A program made the translations under genes and the position numbers. The notes under the pieces are model-generated. The model saw only the letters and a program-made list of their open reading frames with translations, had not been told where the DNA came from and did not search any database. Shown piece by piece: positions 13,201 to 23,860 of a stretch of 64,000 nt of DNA. Origin of the DNA: Taeniopygia guttata (lineage: Eukaryota; Chordata; Aves; Passeriformes; Estrildidae); NCBI RefSeq assembly GCF_048771995.1, contig NC_133026.1:147464501-147528500 (forward strand), given 5' to 3'. Every line of letters starts with the position of its first letter. The stretch's first letter is position 1.

Positions 13201-16200
13201 TTTCTGCATTCATAAAAAGTAATGCCTCCATTCAATACAATCTCTGTTCTTTGCCATTTCAAAAGACCCAAAGTGAATAAACACATTTTAAGAGGGAACA
13301 AAAAAAAAACCAACCCACCTACTCACAGCTATTGCTCCCTTCAGGCTGCTTCTCCTCTAAAGAAGGTAAGACAAGAAATTCCATATTCATCATCCCACAC
13401 TATGCTTCCCTTATCCCTTGTTTGCATTCAGGTTAGGAAAGACATGTGGCTCCCCCTCCTTCTGTACTACCTGACACTTGGAACTGCACAGGTTTGTAGG
13501 AATCAGCCTAACCCACCCTTCACTGGTTTTATATGTTTTCATTTTGAATCACTACGAGTCTGGTAAAGCATAACTTCTTCATATACGAGGATTGACCCTC
13601 CCAAAAAATTAAAACTTCACAGACTGAAGTTTCCATCAGTGCTTGGTGTGAACATGAGCCAGACAAGCAATTCCATTCAGTCCCCAGGAGCCACAGTAAA
13701 TCCAGCTGCTGCCAGGTGCAGAGCTGAGCTCAGCGAGGGGTACACGGCCCCAGCCCATCATTAGGTACTTCAACACCTGCACACCCCAGCTGCCACGAGA
13801 GCTGCACAGCTCACCCTGACACTCCATTACCTCCATACCTCAGGCTGTCCAAGATTTTTTTTTCCCCCCTCAGAAACAGTAAGAACTGGTCTCTGCATTA
13901 CAGCCCACGAGCAGATGTTAGATAGATTAAATCCCCCAAAGCAGAGTCAGAGTTCTCAGCAGTGCTGCTCCCCCAACATCACACCCCATCCTCTCCTCCT
14001 GCATTTCCAGAGCCATCAGTGCCCACATGCACACCAGCTCCACTGAATCCATGAGTTCTAATGGCTTGGGCTCTATTCCACTATTCCATGGCCACTGGCA
14101 TGGTTTCCATGTGCTGTGCCCCACCAGCTGGGAGCTGGTGCCACAGAGGCCCCAGATCCACTTTCCCTGTGGGATCTGCATTGTGCACAACTTAATGAAA
14201 CACAGAAGTGATTTGTCCTCAGCTAACTAAGGAAAGAAGTGAGGATGGTTCTGCTTTGAGTTGTACCTTTGCAAGTACACTTCATACCCACACAGACTTT
14301 GGCTGGCAGTGTCTTTGTGCAAAATCTAAAAATAAAAATTAAGCTGTCTTCATTCTTAAACTGTTTTTAATATACAAAACTCAACTGTAGAGCTGCAACT
14401 CAGAAGTAGTTATGTCTTCATTGGGGGAAAAAAAATCTTTTCCCATACCCACAACTGGATTAATCTACAAACACATGAACATTCTCGTGGCTTAGCTTCA
14501 GACTAGAAAAATTCCCAGCTAAGATCCGAGGTTATGCTTTATTTTATCATTTCAGATAGTGAAAGCAGCTGTAGCAGCATCTTCAACATGCAGTAATATC
14601 TCCTGTGGTTTTCAGAGATAGGGCTGTGGTTTTCAGCATCACTGCAAAGAGGGCAAAAGGCAGGTTCCTAATAGTGGAATAACCCAGATATTACAGACTG
14701 TGTAGGCTGGCAGCAGAAGTCCCCTATCAGAATTTTTTTTTTATTACACCTCAGGGTTTTTTCCTCCACCTCCTTCTTGTAAGCAACTGATGTTCTCGGA
14801 TTGCCTGATACAAACTAAAACTTCACTACAAAACTTCAAAAAAGACACATACAGAGAGGCCTCCCTGCAATTTGACATTAAAGGGAATTTGCAAGTCAAA
14901 CAATTAGGAAAAACCCACCACAACTGTGCTCTTATCACATAAGGAGACTCAGACAACAAAGCTTCATTTCCCTGTCCTGGCGGGAAGTTTCCTCCTGAAA
15001 GAAGCTCTGACTTTTAAACAACGCACCCTTATGCAAATATTCTGAATCCATATGAGTTATTCCTAAGCATTCCCTCATTAAACACTGAAGCTCTTCCCAA
15101 AATGAAATGCACTGGTTCACAGAGAAATTAATTCTTCTGCATTGTCATTTCGACATGAACCTGGATTTCTGGTCTATTTTACTTTTCGTTTTGCTTATGG
15201 TTTGGAGGGTTGGTGGTTTTTTTGGGTTTTCTTTTTAAACCTATGTCTCTCAGTAGACAGAGTAGTATTATTTGAGAAACCATAGGTTTCACTGGCAGTA
15301 AAAAAAACACAAACAAGAAAAAAACCCTGCTCTCCCAAAGCCTTGTCCTCCATGAGCATTTCAGATATGATGGAGGAGTATGATGGAGCAGGAGTGTAAA
15401 ACCAACAGAGAAACTGATAAAAAAAGCCCACAAAAACCAGTAGAAAGGGAGCATTCAGTGCAAACCACAAGCTGTATGAAAGGACAAAGAAAGAAGTTCA
15501 TTATCCTAGTCAGGAACACAGCAACATTTAGACAGGAATTCACCCTCTCTATGAACAGACGCCTGTCCTTTAATAGCAAACACTTGCTAAACAAGTTTCA
15601 GAAGGTATATAATGAGGCCCCAGTAATAATTATGTTTTAAAGTTTTAGTCATCTACATGACAAGTTTAACTTCAAACAATTTTTTGATTGATCTAACTAA
15701 GCCAGTGAAACCTCCACTCTTGGGAACTCTCCTAAAATTGGCTTATTTAAAATAAATCTAAATTAGCACATCCACACACACTTCCTACTACTAAATTAAA
15801 ATTAAAATGTCATTATTTTCTCACATTAATAAGCTCTTGTGTAAATTTCATTACTAAACTAGGAACATAAAAAAAGCATTGCTGAGACAAAAAGTTGCAA
15901 TATTCTGACATGAGCGGCTCAAACAGAGCCACCCACAGTGTCCAACACTGCCAAGGCAGTTCCTCAGTGGCCACAAAAGCATTACTTTTTTTCCTAGACT
16001 ATATAGAAAATCATAAATATCACTTGATACACTTGATAAGTTTCAGAAATGTATTTTCAAGCTTCCCAAGACAACATGCTGAGATTAGTTTACTTCTCAA
16101 AAAAAATGAAAACTTCAGTTTTGCTCTGCTTTATCTCTTATCACACCAACACAGGCTGGAAGTGACACAAGGAGACAGTAAATTCATGTACTGTTTAAAC

Positions 16201-19200
16201 ACACAGCCTTCAGACTTACACATATTTTATTAAGAATATTCTTCACCTTCTGATTATAAAGCAGCTTGTACAAGGGAATTCAATCTGGTTGTGCTAGGAG
16301 AGCTTTTTTTGGGAAAAACTGCAGAGCTCAAAACTGCACATGTAGAGCCCGTAACTGGAGTTATTTTGCATCTCTGAAATGTTAAATATTTTAATACTTC
16401 TCCCAAAGACAGAGACTTGCATGACTGCAGACTTATTAATGTTGGGACCTGATCCCCAACAACTTCACTGCAGATGGCAATAAACTCCCACACAACATGA
16501 CAGAACACAACTGAGCAGCAGTACAAAAAATAGAATAGGAGAGAACAAATTACAATAGGAGAGAACAAATTACTGTCACCACACCTGTGATTAAAAAAAT
16601 AAACAAATCGCTTTCACAACCCAAACAGTAACAAAATTCGGTAGCACTGTGGACAGCTCAATGAGTACCCAATTCAAAAGAAAAACCTCAAAGCAAGCTT
16701 TGGATTGACTCGGTTATGCCAGGATCCACAGTACTTTCCCATCTAAATCAATGGTTTGCTTCCACCTTGGCTGTGTCCAGTTTTGTGAAGTCATACAGTT
16801 AAAAAAAAGCAAAACAAACAAAACTTTCCTTCCTAGAAAGCCTGGATACCATGTGCTACGTGGCTTCACAGCTGCAGCACAGCTATAAAGCAGGGTATTT
16901 AGGAGAAGCAATTTTGGTTAATATTAAACGCAAAGACAGAGTACAGAAAGAGATCCAATAATGCTCACAGAAAAACTTTTTATTTGAAAGCACCAAATAT
17001 TGTTCTGAAAAGAGAACAATAACAGCAAAACAATTAAAATAGAAAGGTTAAAATGAATTGCACTGATCTGTGGTGATCACTGAACAGACTAAAAGACACC
17101 ACTGATTAAAACAGTCCTGAGTAAATAAAAATACAGGCATCACCTCAGTCTCGAGGATTTAAAAATAACACCACTTCCTGGACAGTACTAGAAAGTCTCT
17201 CCAAAGCACAACTTCTTAGAAAAGGTTGCCAAAGGAACTCACAAATTACAGCTCTGGTATAAAACATGAGACGCTACACAAATTCAGTCTACCTGGGGTT
17301 GATACTATCCAGGTCTGTCTTTTCCAAATTTCTGCAGTATAAAATGCATAATGAAATTTGTAAGTTCAAATTTGTGGATTACAATATATGTGGGGAAAAA
17401 AAAAGCCCCAGTCAAAAATCCCTTTGCACTGAATTCAATGGGCTGTGCTTCCCTAGTCAATAGGATAAGAGATTTTACATTCTAGCAGGCTGCTTTGTGA
17501 GTACTTCAGAGAGGAAGCAAGATACTAAAACAAATTAATTGGACAATGCATGGAACAGATCCCTACCCACAACCACTACAGTCAAAACTGCGTAATATTT
17601 TCCACCAGCTTTTTTTTTTTTTTTCTCTAGTTCATAACTTACCAAAAATAAGATGCTGGAAGCTGACTTTTCTTCATTTAGAGATTTAGTAATAATTTCT
17701 GGTAGGCTAAGTATTAGAAACTTCATCACCAAGAATAAGACCAAGTATTTTGCTTAAACATGAAGTAAGAGAAGCAAACCAATTCTGACAGCCCTTAGCT
17801 GTCATCAGGACAGGTTTAGCCAACATGAACAGGAGCTTCATCAGGCAGGTGAAGTTCCTAATTAGTTAAAACTACCTGTGTTTTCAAAGCCAATTTAGCA
17901 GAAGTTTACAGTGCTCACTGGCTGATCCCTGCAATTTCTGGAAGGCCAGAAGTGTTTAGAAGGGCTGATTTCTGAAATGGAAAAATCTCTTCCTCCTATA
18001 TAGTTCTAAGGGGGTACAGGAATATCAGATAATCATCTAAGGCATTTTCTCTTATGGAATTAAATCATTTATGTCCATTTTCCACCCTTCTGTGAAAGGG
18101 AGGCAGACTGGTGGTGATAGCAGTGAAGGAAGGGCTATAAATTGTGAAAAAACAGCTTTCCTGGAAGTCAGGAAGGTTTGGGTGTTCCTCTGCACTGCTT
18201 CTGTAAATTCCAATGCACCACTGAGTACATACTAGCACCCAACAATCCTGCAAAAATTAAAAACTTCAAGATGAAGTAAAAATAAGTGCATAAAATCCCA
18301 TGTAACTGCAAAGTCAGCAAGAGAATCAAAGATGTTTCACTTTTCAATAGCAAATAGCACAGTACAGTTCACCAAGGAAAGGAGAAAGTTTGGTGTCACA
18401 TCTGACATCATCAATTATCTTTCCATCAAACCACCTCATCTTTAAGCCACGTGAAAACAACAGTTATCAGAGGCAACATAATGATATAGACTTTTTCTTT
18501 CATTAGGAAAATATGTTGTTCATGACAACACCACATTTTAAAAAGTCATGCTGCGTTTTGTAGGCTATAACTTTGTCAAATGCAATTTCAATTTTAGCAA
18601 AAACAAAGAGAGCTGAGGCTGTATACGAAGTTCTCATTCCCTCCTCTTTGTGTGGCAGCTTACAAGGAGTCTCAGCATTAATTTATGGTCTAAAACTAAG
18701 CCAAAGAAACTGGATGACTCTGTGGTATTAGCAGCAGAATAAGACCAAGTCCACATCCACCCCCAAGAGAAAAGAAAAAGACTTTTTAAGAAGAGAAGGA
18801 AGACCTTTAACAGGATGTACAGGGGAGCTCTTGCTGCCACTGAAACACAAGCTAAGAGGACACTAGTGGATTAAATTCAACCAGTTGAAGATATTGCCAT
18901 TTCTACTACCTCAGCTAAGGCATGAGCACACCCTTCCCTGCACCACATTTTAAGATTGAAGACTCCCAAAGAGAATCAACATCTAACATCTAAAATCTTC
19001 AAGAAAATATATAGAAGATAAAAACAAGTACCTGCACTGAAAACCAAAACAGAATTACAAGTTTCAACAGTCTATTCACAGTTTTTAAAGGGTAACTTAC
19101 AACTAAATGACAAGAAAATAACTTTAGTTCCACTAATTTAATAAAGTTGTTTTTTGTGCTAGGGAAAAAAAAGTTGGTATTCCACACACAAAGCTATAAT

Positions 19201-21966
19201 CAACTTCACACTTTTTTCAGACAATTGCCGCTTCAACAATACATTAAGACCTTCAACATCAGGCAAAACCAAATATCCTTTCAAAGAATAAAAGAGAAAT
19301 CTGTGGTGGGCAAAGTCTAGAATTAATAAATACATTAAGACTTAGAAGTGCAGGTTCCAGAAGTTTATACAGCTTTTAATCAAGTCTTTATGCCACTTTG
19401 ACATTTTTCTGTCCTTCTAAAAAAAGGTACACCACAATATCAAAGCAGTATCAAGATTTTTCTGTAAAGAATAATTCCTTGTCAGATTTTCAGATTCTTT
19501 ACTTTTCACACTTTCTTGAAGCTAATAAAAAAAGGGTATGGACACAATGTTCTAGCAAATTCAACACCAAGTCAAGAACTCAGACAATATTTGGTAGAAA
19601 GCAAAAAGGGATCATTAAATTCCTAATTATGGAAACAGTGATTTCATGACAACCCCTTCATGCATAAAAACCCACCTTACTCCTGACATAACAGCATGTT
19701 TGAACAAACTTTCCACGTTCACCAGCAATGTCTTGAAATCAGTCAGAAATGGCCTCAAAACTTGCTTGATATTGTTTCCAGAAAAATAATTAAGACTAAA
19801 ATAGCAAACCCTGGGGCAAATTGAGCGGTTCCTCTGGCAGGAGGCCAGCACCAGGGGCACCCACCGACGGGCTCGCTGCAGAGTCCAGTTTGGACACGGG
19901 AGCTGGGAGACCAAAGCGGCTCCGGAGAGGGCAGCGGCTCCGGCAGGGGATCCGGACAGAGCAGAGATGAATGGAGCCCTTCCCTGGTGTCAAGGATGTG
20001 CTGACAGACCTGGAGAGGCTTCAGCTCTCTGCTGTGTTCACAGCAGCTCTGGCTCGGTGAGGGGCTGTAAACCACACTTGTGCTCTCTCCTCCGAGCAGA
20101 ATTTCACACACAGTGGGTTTGTAGTTCTCAGATTAACATGCGGCAGGGGACTTCAGGCTGGTTCACAGAACAGCCACGCTGTAATAAAAATCTCCAGGAT
20201 GCCCTGCCTTGTGTGTGGAGCGGAGCAGGAAGCTGCCTGGGCTGCCAGAAGCCACTGAGCTGCTGAGGCTGTCCGTGGATGATTTCACAGGAAGGAAGCA
20301 GAGCCTCGCTCACCATGTGGAGAACAACTCGCAGCTCCCACCTCGGCACAGACACGGGGAAAGGGCTGAGCCACGCTGATAAACTCGGAAGTAAACAAGA
20401 CACAAGAGGAGCTCGGCTGGAGGCAGCAGAACAGCAGGAGCCCGAGACACACACCGGTGACAACCCACAGCCACCCAGAACTTATTGCAAGTACAGCGGT
20501 GCCAGCAGCCCGAGGTTAAGAGGTTGTTGTTCCAGGAAGGTGAAAACATTCCTTCACACCAAACGTGCATCCCTGATGGCAAACAGCAGCCACCAGCTGG
20601 GAGATCATTCCAAGTGAAAGGGAAAGTGGTAGGATCGAATAGAGAGTAAATAAAGAGACTCCCACACATGAAATACTCTCAGACCATGTGCTGGTAATAT
20701 TTTTAATTACCTGTCTCCTTAAGCACAATTTCAAACAAGATCTATCACCACGAGGTGAACATAGCAACATCCCCATGCTGAGGCACCATGAGCACCTGTA
20801 AACTGAAAGTACCTGTGCCTGAGCAAGGGAACCTGACACCAGAAACCACCAAAGGATTACACCTATAGTTCTACAGTTATCGGTACTGAAATGTGAAATG
20901 TGCAAATGATGTTACACGTGAAAGCTGTAGAGACCTGTCTGCCTGCTGTGCCCAGTGAGAAAGTAAAAACAGAGGATCTGTACTTCAAGAGGAAAATAAT
21001 CATCCTGATTGTCTTTCCTAATTATTGCCCCTTCAGGAGAACCAAGTCAGAGAAAAAAAAGAAAAGCCAGCACCTAACAGTGGATACCAAAATATGAATG
21101 CTTTTGCAGAAGCATCTGTAAGAGGAACACTAAAAGACACCTCAGTTACAGGTCCTGTATTTCCCTACACCAGTCCTCGCTAGATTATCCCTCTAAGGGA
21201 AGAAATGTTTTGCAAAACAATTGAGAACAGCGGCATAAAATAAAGTTCCATTTATTTTGAAACTTTTCTAGAAGAAAACTAGGTGCCAGTCACCCAAACA
21301 CTATTGTTTCTACATAAGAATTCTCACCGCAGAAATAACCTAACACTAAAAAGAAGAAAACATCGTCTCATATGAACCGCACAAACTCGCACAGTATTAA
21401 CCTGCATTTCCCCAAAGTGACACTAAATGTCCCCAAGAGAGTTGCTAACCCTTCTTTGCATGTCCACCTTTCCTCTGGTCCCACCACAGAGCGAGCCTGA
21501 GGACACCTCACGCTGCCCCTCACCTCCCCCAGCCCTACCGGCATGCGGACGCTTCCCCCGACCTCCACAGCAGAACTATCGCAGCGCGGCCTGAGGAACA
21601 CGCGGCCAGCCGGGAATCCCAGGATGGAGCCGGGAGAGAGGAAATGGAGACCCCAGTCCGCAGCGGGAGCTGCTCCGGCCTCGGGCCCCGGCAGAGGGAG
21701 GGGAAGCGGGGCAGGGAAGGCGACCCGACCCTCAGAGGGGCCTCCGGACACGCGGCCCTGCCCGAGGTGGCGGCGGTGCCCTGACCCTCCTTCCTCCCCC
21801 GGCCAGCGCGGCCGCCGCTCCAGCCAGGCCCGAGCCGGGGGGAGCGAGGCGCTCCCGGCGCTCCCCAGGGACACGGACCGAGAAAGCCGCTCCGGGGGGA
21901 GCGGAGGAGGGAAACAAACCCGGGCGAAAGCTCACCGGGTCCGGCGGAGGGGGCTCCCGGGTACAT
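1113..21966 (-). CDS. AGO2: AGO2 5' part (exons 1-3 of Argonaute-2), gene span
   Basis: Argonaute-2 binds small RNAs and cleaves or silences target RNAs in the cytoplasmic RISC complex. Joining 21936-21966, 4978-5173 and 1113-1233 gives 116 residues in one frame. The protein starts [13 protein letters not shown], continues through a proline run into [19 protein letters not shown], then the Argonaute N domain ([63 protein letters not shown]). From recall this is close to identical to vertebrate AGO2 after the variable first 20 residues; human starts MYSGAGPALAPPAPPPP. The distinctive start argues for AGO2 rather than AGO1, 3 or 4. Splice sites are GT-AG and phases agree (1, 2, 0). PAZ, MID and PIWI exons lie beyond the left edge. 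The neighbour PTK2 in the same orientation matches human 8q24.3. Confidence 0.96.
1234..4977 (-). other. AGO2: AGO2 intron 2
   Basis: This is a 3.7-kb intron between AGO2 exons 2 and 3, bounded by GTAACA at the donor and CAG at the acceptor. Apart from the perfect palindrome at 3264-3293 I see nothing recognisable. The open frames inside are short and unconvincing. Confidence 0.85.
3264..3293. repeat. 30-bp perfect AT-rich palindrome
   Basis: The two 15-nt halves are exact reverse complements, centred on a run of TATATA; each arm ends ATAATCCTACAT from the outside inwards. It sits in AGO2 intron 2 with no flanking element I recognise. It could extrude as a hairpin in DNA or form a hairpin in the pre-mRNA. 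Confidence 0.9.
4978..5173 (-). CDS. AGO2: AGO2 coding exon 2
   Basis: The exon is 196 nt. Its acceptor reads CTTTTGCAG and its donor CAG/GTAAC. It encodes [20 protein letters not shown] and then [20 protein letters not shown] to RRVNR. The first codon is split with exon 1 (phase 1) and the last Arg with exon 3 (phase 2). An in-frame ATG at 5216 lies in the intron and is not the start. Confidence 0.97.
5960..8170 (-). mobile_element. possible retrovirus-derived internal sequence (fossil, broken)
   Basis: On the minus strand this 2.2-kb block is unusually rich in A and G and poor in C, a bias seen in several retroviral genomes. The minus strand also has short open stretches with a hydrophobic leader-like segment and N-glycosylation-type sites, loosely like an envelope region. 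I cannot match it to a named family and see no paired LTRs flanking it. If retroviral, it is old and broken. It could equally be ordinary intron DNA with a strand bias. Confidence 0.2.
8600..8830 (-). other. CpG-bearing block with a poly(A) signal; possible LTR remnant
   Basis: In otherwise CpG-poor intron DNA this block keeps several CpGs (8690-8790) and, on the minus strand, an AATAAA signal at 8668-8673 after a GC-richer stretch, the order found at the R region of an LTR. I found no second copy and no clear primer-binding site. It may be a solo LTR fossil, another insertion, or chance. Confidence 0.2.
10660..11110 (-). mobile_element. CR1 LINE fragment, degraded
   Basis: Read on the minus strand, this contains phrases typical of the CR1 3' part, such as AGAAGCTGGAGCACAGGAAA followed by a diverged form of the stretch that reads TTTACTGTGCGGGTG in CR1. 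The best-supported core is 10830-11050; outer limits are uncertain. It is strongly diverged. Confidence 0.55.
12230..12300 (+). mobile_element. CR1 LINE 3' end fragment
   Basis: A short plus-strand CR1 tail: GGTTGGACAGGATGATCTTT, then AGAGGTCCAGCCCAACCC and an ATTCTATGATGATT end like the CR1 terminal octamer repeats. Only about 70 bp is recognisable. Confidence 0.8.
16534..16573. repeat. perfect 2 x 20-bp tandem duplication
   Basis: The 20-mer AATAGGAGAGAACAAATTAC occurs twice back to back without a mismatch, which suggests a recent slippage or duplication event in AGO2 intron 1. Confidence 0.9.
19830..20520. promoter_or_regulatory. CpG-rich block in AGO2 intron 1, possible regulatory element
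   Basis: Base composition changes sharply here to GC-rich DNA with many CpGs, for example CGACGGGCTCGCTGCAG near 19865 and a repeated CCGGAGCCGCT-type motif on the minus strand at 19915-19950. It lies about 1.5-2 kb downstream of AGO2 exon 1. It could be an intronic enhancer, a minor alternative promoter or an unrecognised insertion. I see no convincing exon. Confidence 0.3.
21936..21966 (-). CDS. AGO2: AGO2 coding exon 1 (start codon)
   Basis: Only 31 coding nt, encoding [10 protein letters not shown] plus the first base of a Val codon, then the donor GTGAG at 21935-21931. The start is chosen because it joins in frame to exon 2 to give an AGO2-like N terminus and because human AGO2 also has a very short first coding exon (MYSGAGP). 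Being tiny and inside a GC-rich island, it is easily missed in annotation. Confidence 0.9.
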
Positions 21967-22060
21967 GTCTCCGTGTGTGCGGCGGCGGAGGCGGCGGCGG
22001 CAGCTCCAGGGGAGGGCACGGGGGAGGGAGCGAGCCCGAGCCCCGGTTACGCTGTCGGGC

Positions 22061-22179
22061 GAAGGGGAGGAGGAGGAGGAGGAGGAAGGGGAGGGGGGAG
22101 GAAAAGAAAAGGGGAGAGGAGGGGAAAAAAAAAAAAAAAAGAAAAAAAAAAAAAAAAAAAAGAGGGAGGAGGAGGAGGG
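22061..22179. repeat. 119-nt uninterrupted purine tract (GGA)n / poly(A)
   Basis: Every base from 22061 to 22179 on the plus strand is A or G: GGA repeats, G-rich runs, then two long A runs and more GGA repeats. On the AGO2 sense strand it is a pure pyrimidine tract 95-213 nt upstream of the ATG, so it is promoter or 5' UTR. Such tracts can form triplex DNA and are prone to length variation. Confidence 0.95.
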
Positions 22180-22335
22180 CCGGGAATCCAGGTTACTCGT
22201 CGGCACTGAGGAGCGGGGAGGGGAGGAGGAGGAGCCGCGGGGTCACGGGGAAGGGGCGCTCCGCCCTCCGGCCGGGCGGGCGGGAACGGCCGCGGCGGCG
22301 AGACGGGGATCGGAGCGCTGCCGAGCCGAGGGGCC

Positions 22336-23515
22336 CCGCTCCCCGCTGCAGCCCCTTGTCCCTGTTGCAGCCCCTGTCCCTGCCTGCAGCCCCCTGTCCC
22401 TGTCTGCAGCCCCGCTCCCCGCTGCAGCCCCCTGTCCCTGCCTGCAACCCCCTGTCCCTGCCTGCAGCCCCCTGTCCCCGCTGCAGCCCCTTGTCCCTGC
22501 CTGCAGCCCCCTGTCCCTGCCTGCAGCCCCGCTCCCCGCTGCAGCCCCTGTCCCTGCCTGCAGCCCCCTGTCCCCGCTGCAGCCCCCTGTCCCCGCTGCA
22601 GCCCCCTGTCCCTGTCTGCAGCCCCCTGTCCCCGCTGCAGCCCCTTGTCCCTGTCTGCAGCCCCCTGTCCCTGCCTGCAGCCCCCTGTCCCTGCCTGCAG
22701 CCCCTTGTCCCTGCCTGCAGCCCCCTGTCCCTGCCTGCAGCCCCCTGTCCCTGCCTGCAGCCCCCTGTCCCTGCCTGCAGCCCCCTGTCCCTGCCTGCAG
22801 CCCCCTGTCCCTGCCTGCAGCCCCCTGTCCCTGCCTGCAGCCCCGCTCCCCGCTGCAGCCCCGCTCCCCGCCTGCAGCCCCTTGTCCCTGCCTGCAGCCC
22901 CCTGTCCCTGCCTGCAGCCCCCTGTCCCTGTTGCAGCCCCCTGTCCCTGCCTGCAGCCCCCTGTCCCTGCCTGCAGCCCCCTGTCCCTGCCTGCAGCCCC
23001 CTGTCCCTACTGCAGCCCCTTGTCCCTACTGCAGCCCCTTGTCCCTGCCTGCAGCCCCCTGTCCCTGCCTGCAGCCCCCTGTCCCTGCCTGCAGCCCCCT
23101 GTCCCTGCCTGCAGCCCCCTGTCCCTACTGCAGCCCCTTGTCCCTGCCTGCAGCCCCCTGTCCCTGCCTGCAGCCCCGCTCCCCGCTGCAGCCCCTTGTC
23201 CCCGCCTGCAGCCCCCTGTCCCTGCCTGCAGCCCCCTGTCCCTGTCTGCAGCCCCCTGTCCCTGCCTGCAGCCCCGCTCCCCGCTGCAGCCCCTTGTCCC
23301 TGCCTGCAGCCCCCTGTCCCTGCCTGCAGCCCTCTGTCCCTGTCTGCAGCCCCCTGTCCCTGCCTGCAGCCCCCTGTCCCTGCCTGCAGCCCCCTGTCCC
23401 TGCCTGCAGCCCCGCTCCCCGCCTGCAGCCCCTTGTCCCTGTCTGCAGTCCCCTGTCCCTGCCTGCAGCCCCTTGTCCCTGTCTGCAGCCCCCTGTCCCT
23501 GCTGCAGTCCCCGCC
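22336..23515. repeat. minisatellite, about 60 copies of a 20-bp unit
   Basis: The consensus plus-strand unit is CCCCCTGTCCCTGCCTGCAG, with 18- and 19-bp variants (for example units carrying CCCCGCTCCCCGCTGCAG) interspersed. I counted about 60 unit junctions, nearly all ending in CTGCAG. The array begins directly upstream of the AGO2 CpG island. No stop codon arises in any plus-strand frame of the array, so it shows long open frames, but it lacks any sign of being a gene: composition is pure repeat and no splice or start context supports it. Confidence 0.97.
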
Positions 23516-23526
23516 TGAGTTCTGCC

Positions 23527-23860
23527 CGCGGAGTCACAGAATCAGGCTGGAAAAGTCCTCGGAGATCACCGAGTCCAGCCTGTGACCGGACATCACCGCG
23601 TCAACAGGACCAGAGCACGGAGTGCCATGTCCAGTCTTTATCCTTAAACAGCTCCAGAGATGGTGACTCCACCACCACCCTGGACAGCCCATTCCAATGT
23701 TTAATCACCCTTGCTGTGGAGAAGCTCCTCTTAATGTCCAGCCTAAACTTCCCCCGGCACAGTTTAAGACTATGTCCTGTCATCCTGTGGCTTCCAGTGA
23801 GACTGCGGAAAATTACTTTGTGCCTCTAGCACTTTCTCCATTACCTTTCCCTGTTACATG
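23527..23860 (-). mobile_element. CR1 LINE 3' part
   Basis: The reverse complement carries the CR1 ORF2 C-terminal region (RVIKHWNGLSRVVVESPSLE), followed by the typical tail reading, on the plus strand, TCACAGAATCAGGCTGG. It starts about 12 bp after the last minisatellite unit. Confidence 0.92.

Larger units (their letters stand above)
5174..21935 (-). other. AGO2: AGO2 intron 1
   Basis: This 16.8-kb intron separates the 31-nt coding part of exon 1 from exon 2. Described separately inside it are an A-rich (on the minus strand) block that may be retroviral debris, a CpG-bearing block near 8.7 kb, CR1 fragments near 11 and 12.3 kb, a small tandem duplication at 16.5 kb and a CpG-rich block near 20 kb. 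The rest is AT-rich sequence without recognisable genes. Confidence 0.85.
21500..22345 (-). promoter_or_regulatory. AGO2: AGO2 CpG island and promoter region
   Basis: Dense CpG sequence surrounds the AGO2 start codon. No TATA box is evident, as expected for a CpG-island promoter. On the minus strand the leader just upstream of the ATG contains a (GCC)n-like run (21979-22003), and the ATG context is GAGACATGT with G at -3. The exact transcription start cannot be placed by eye. The homopurine tract and the minisatellite lie in and just upstream of this region. Confidence 0.7.

Noticed and set aside
21535-22206. Minus-strand open frame of 223 codons around AGO2 exon 1
   Set aside because: It contains the true AGO2 start but reads upstream through the pyrimidine tract and downstream past the exon 1 donor into intron 1. 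Only 21936-21966 is coding.
22336-23515. CRISPR-like array
   Set aside because: The units are contiguous with no unique spacers, and the DNA is a vertebrate chromosome; it is a minisatellite.
21543-23829. Three overlapping plus-strand open frames of 680, 517 and 394 codons, and an antisense one of 176 codons, across the AGO2 upstream region
   Set aside because: They are created by the stop-free 20-bp minisatellite and flanking GC-rich DNA. All frames give the same low-complexity repeat and there is no gene structure.
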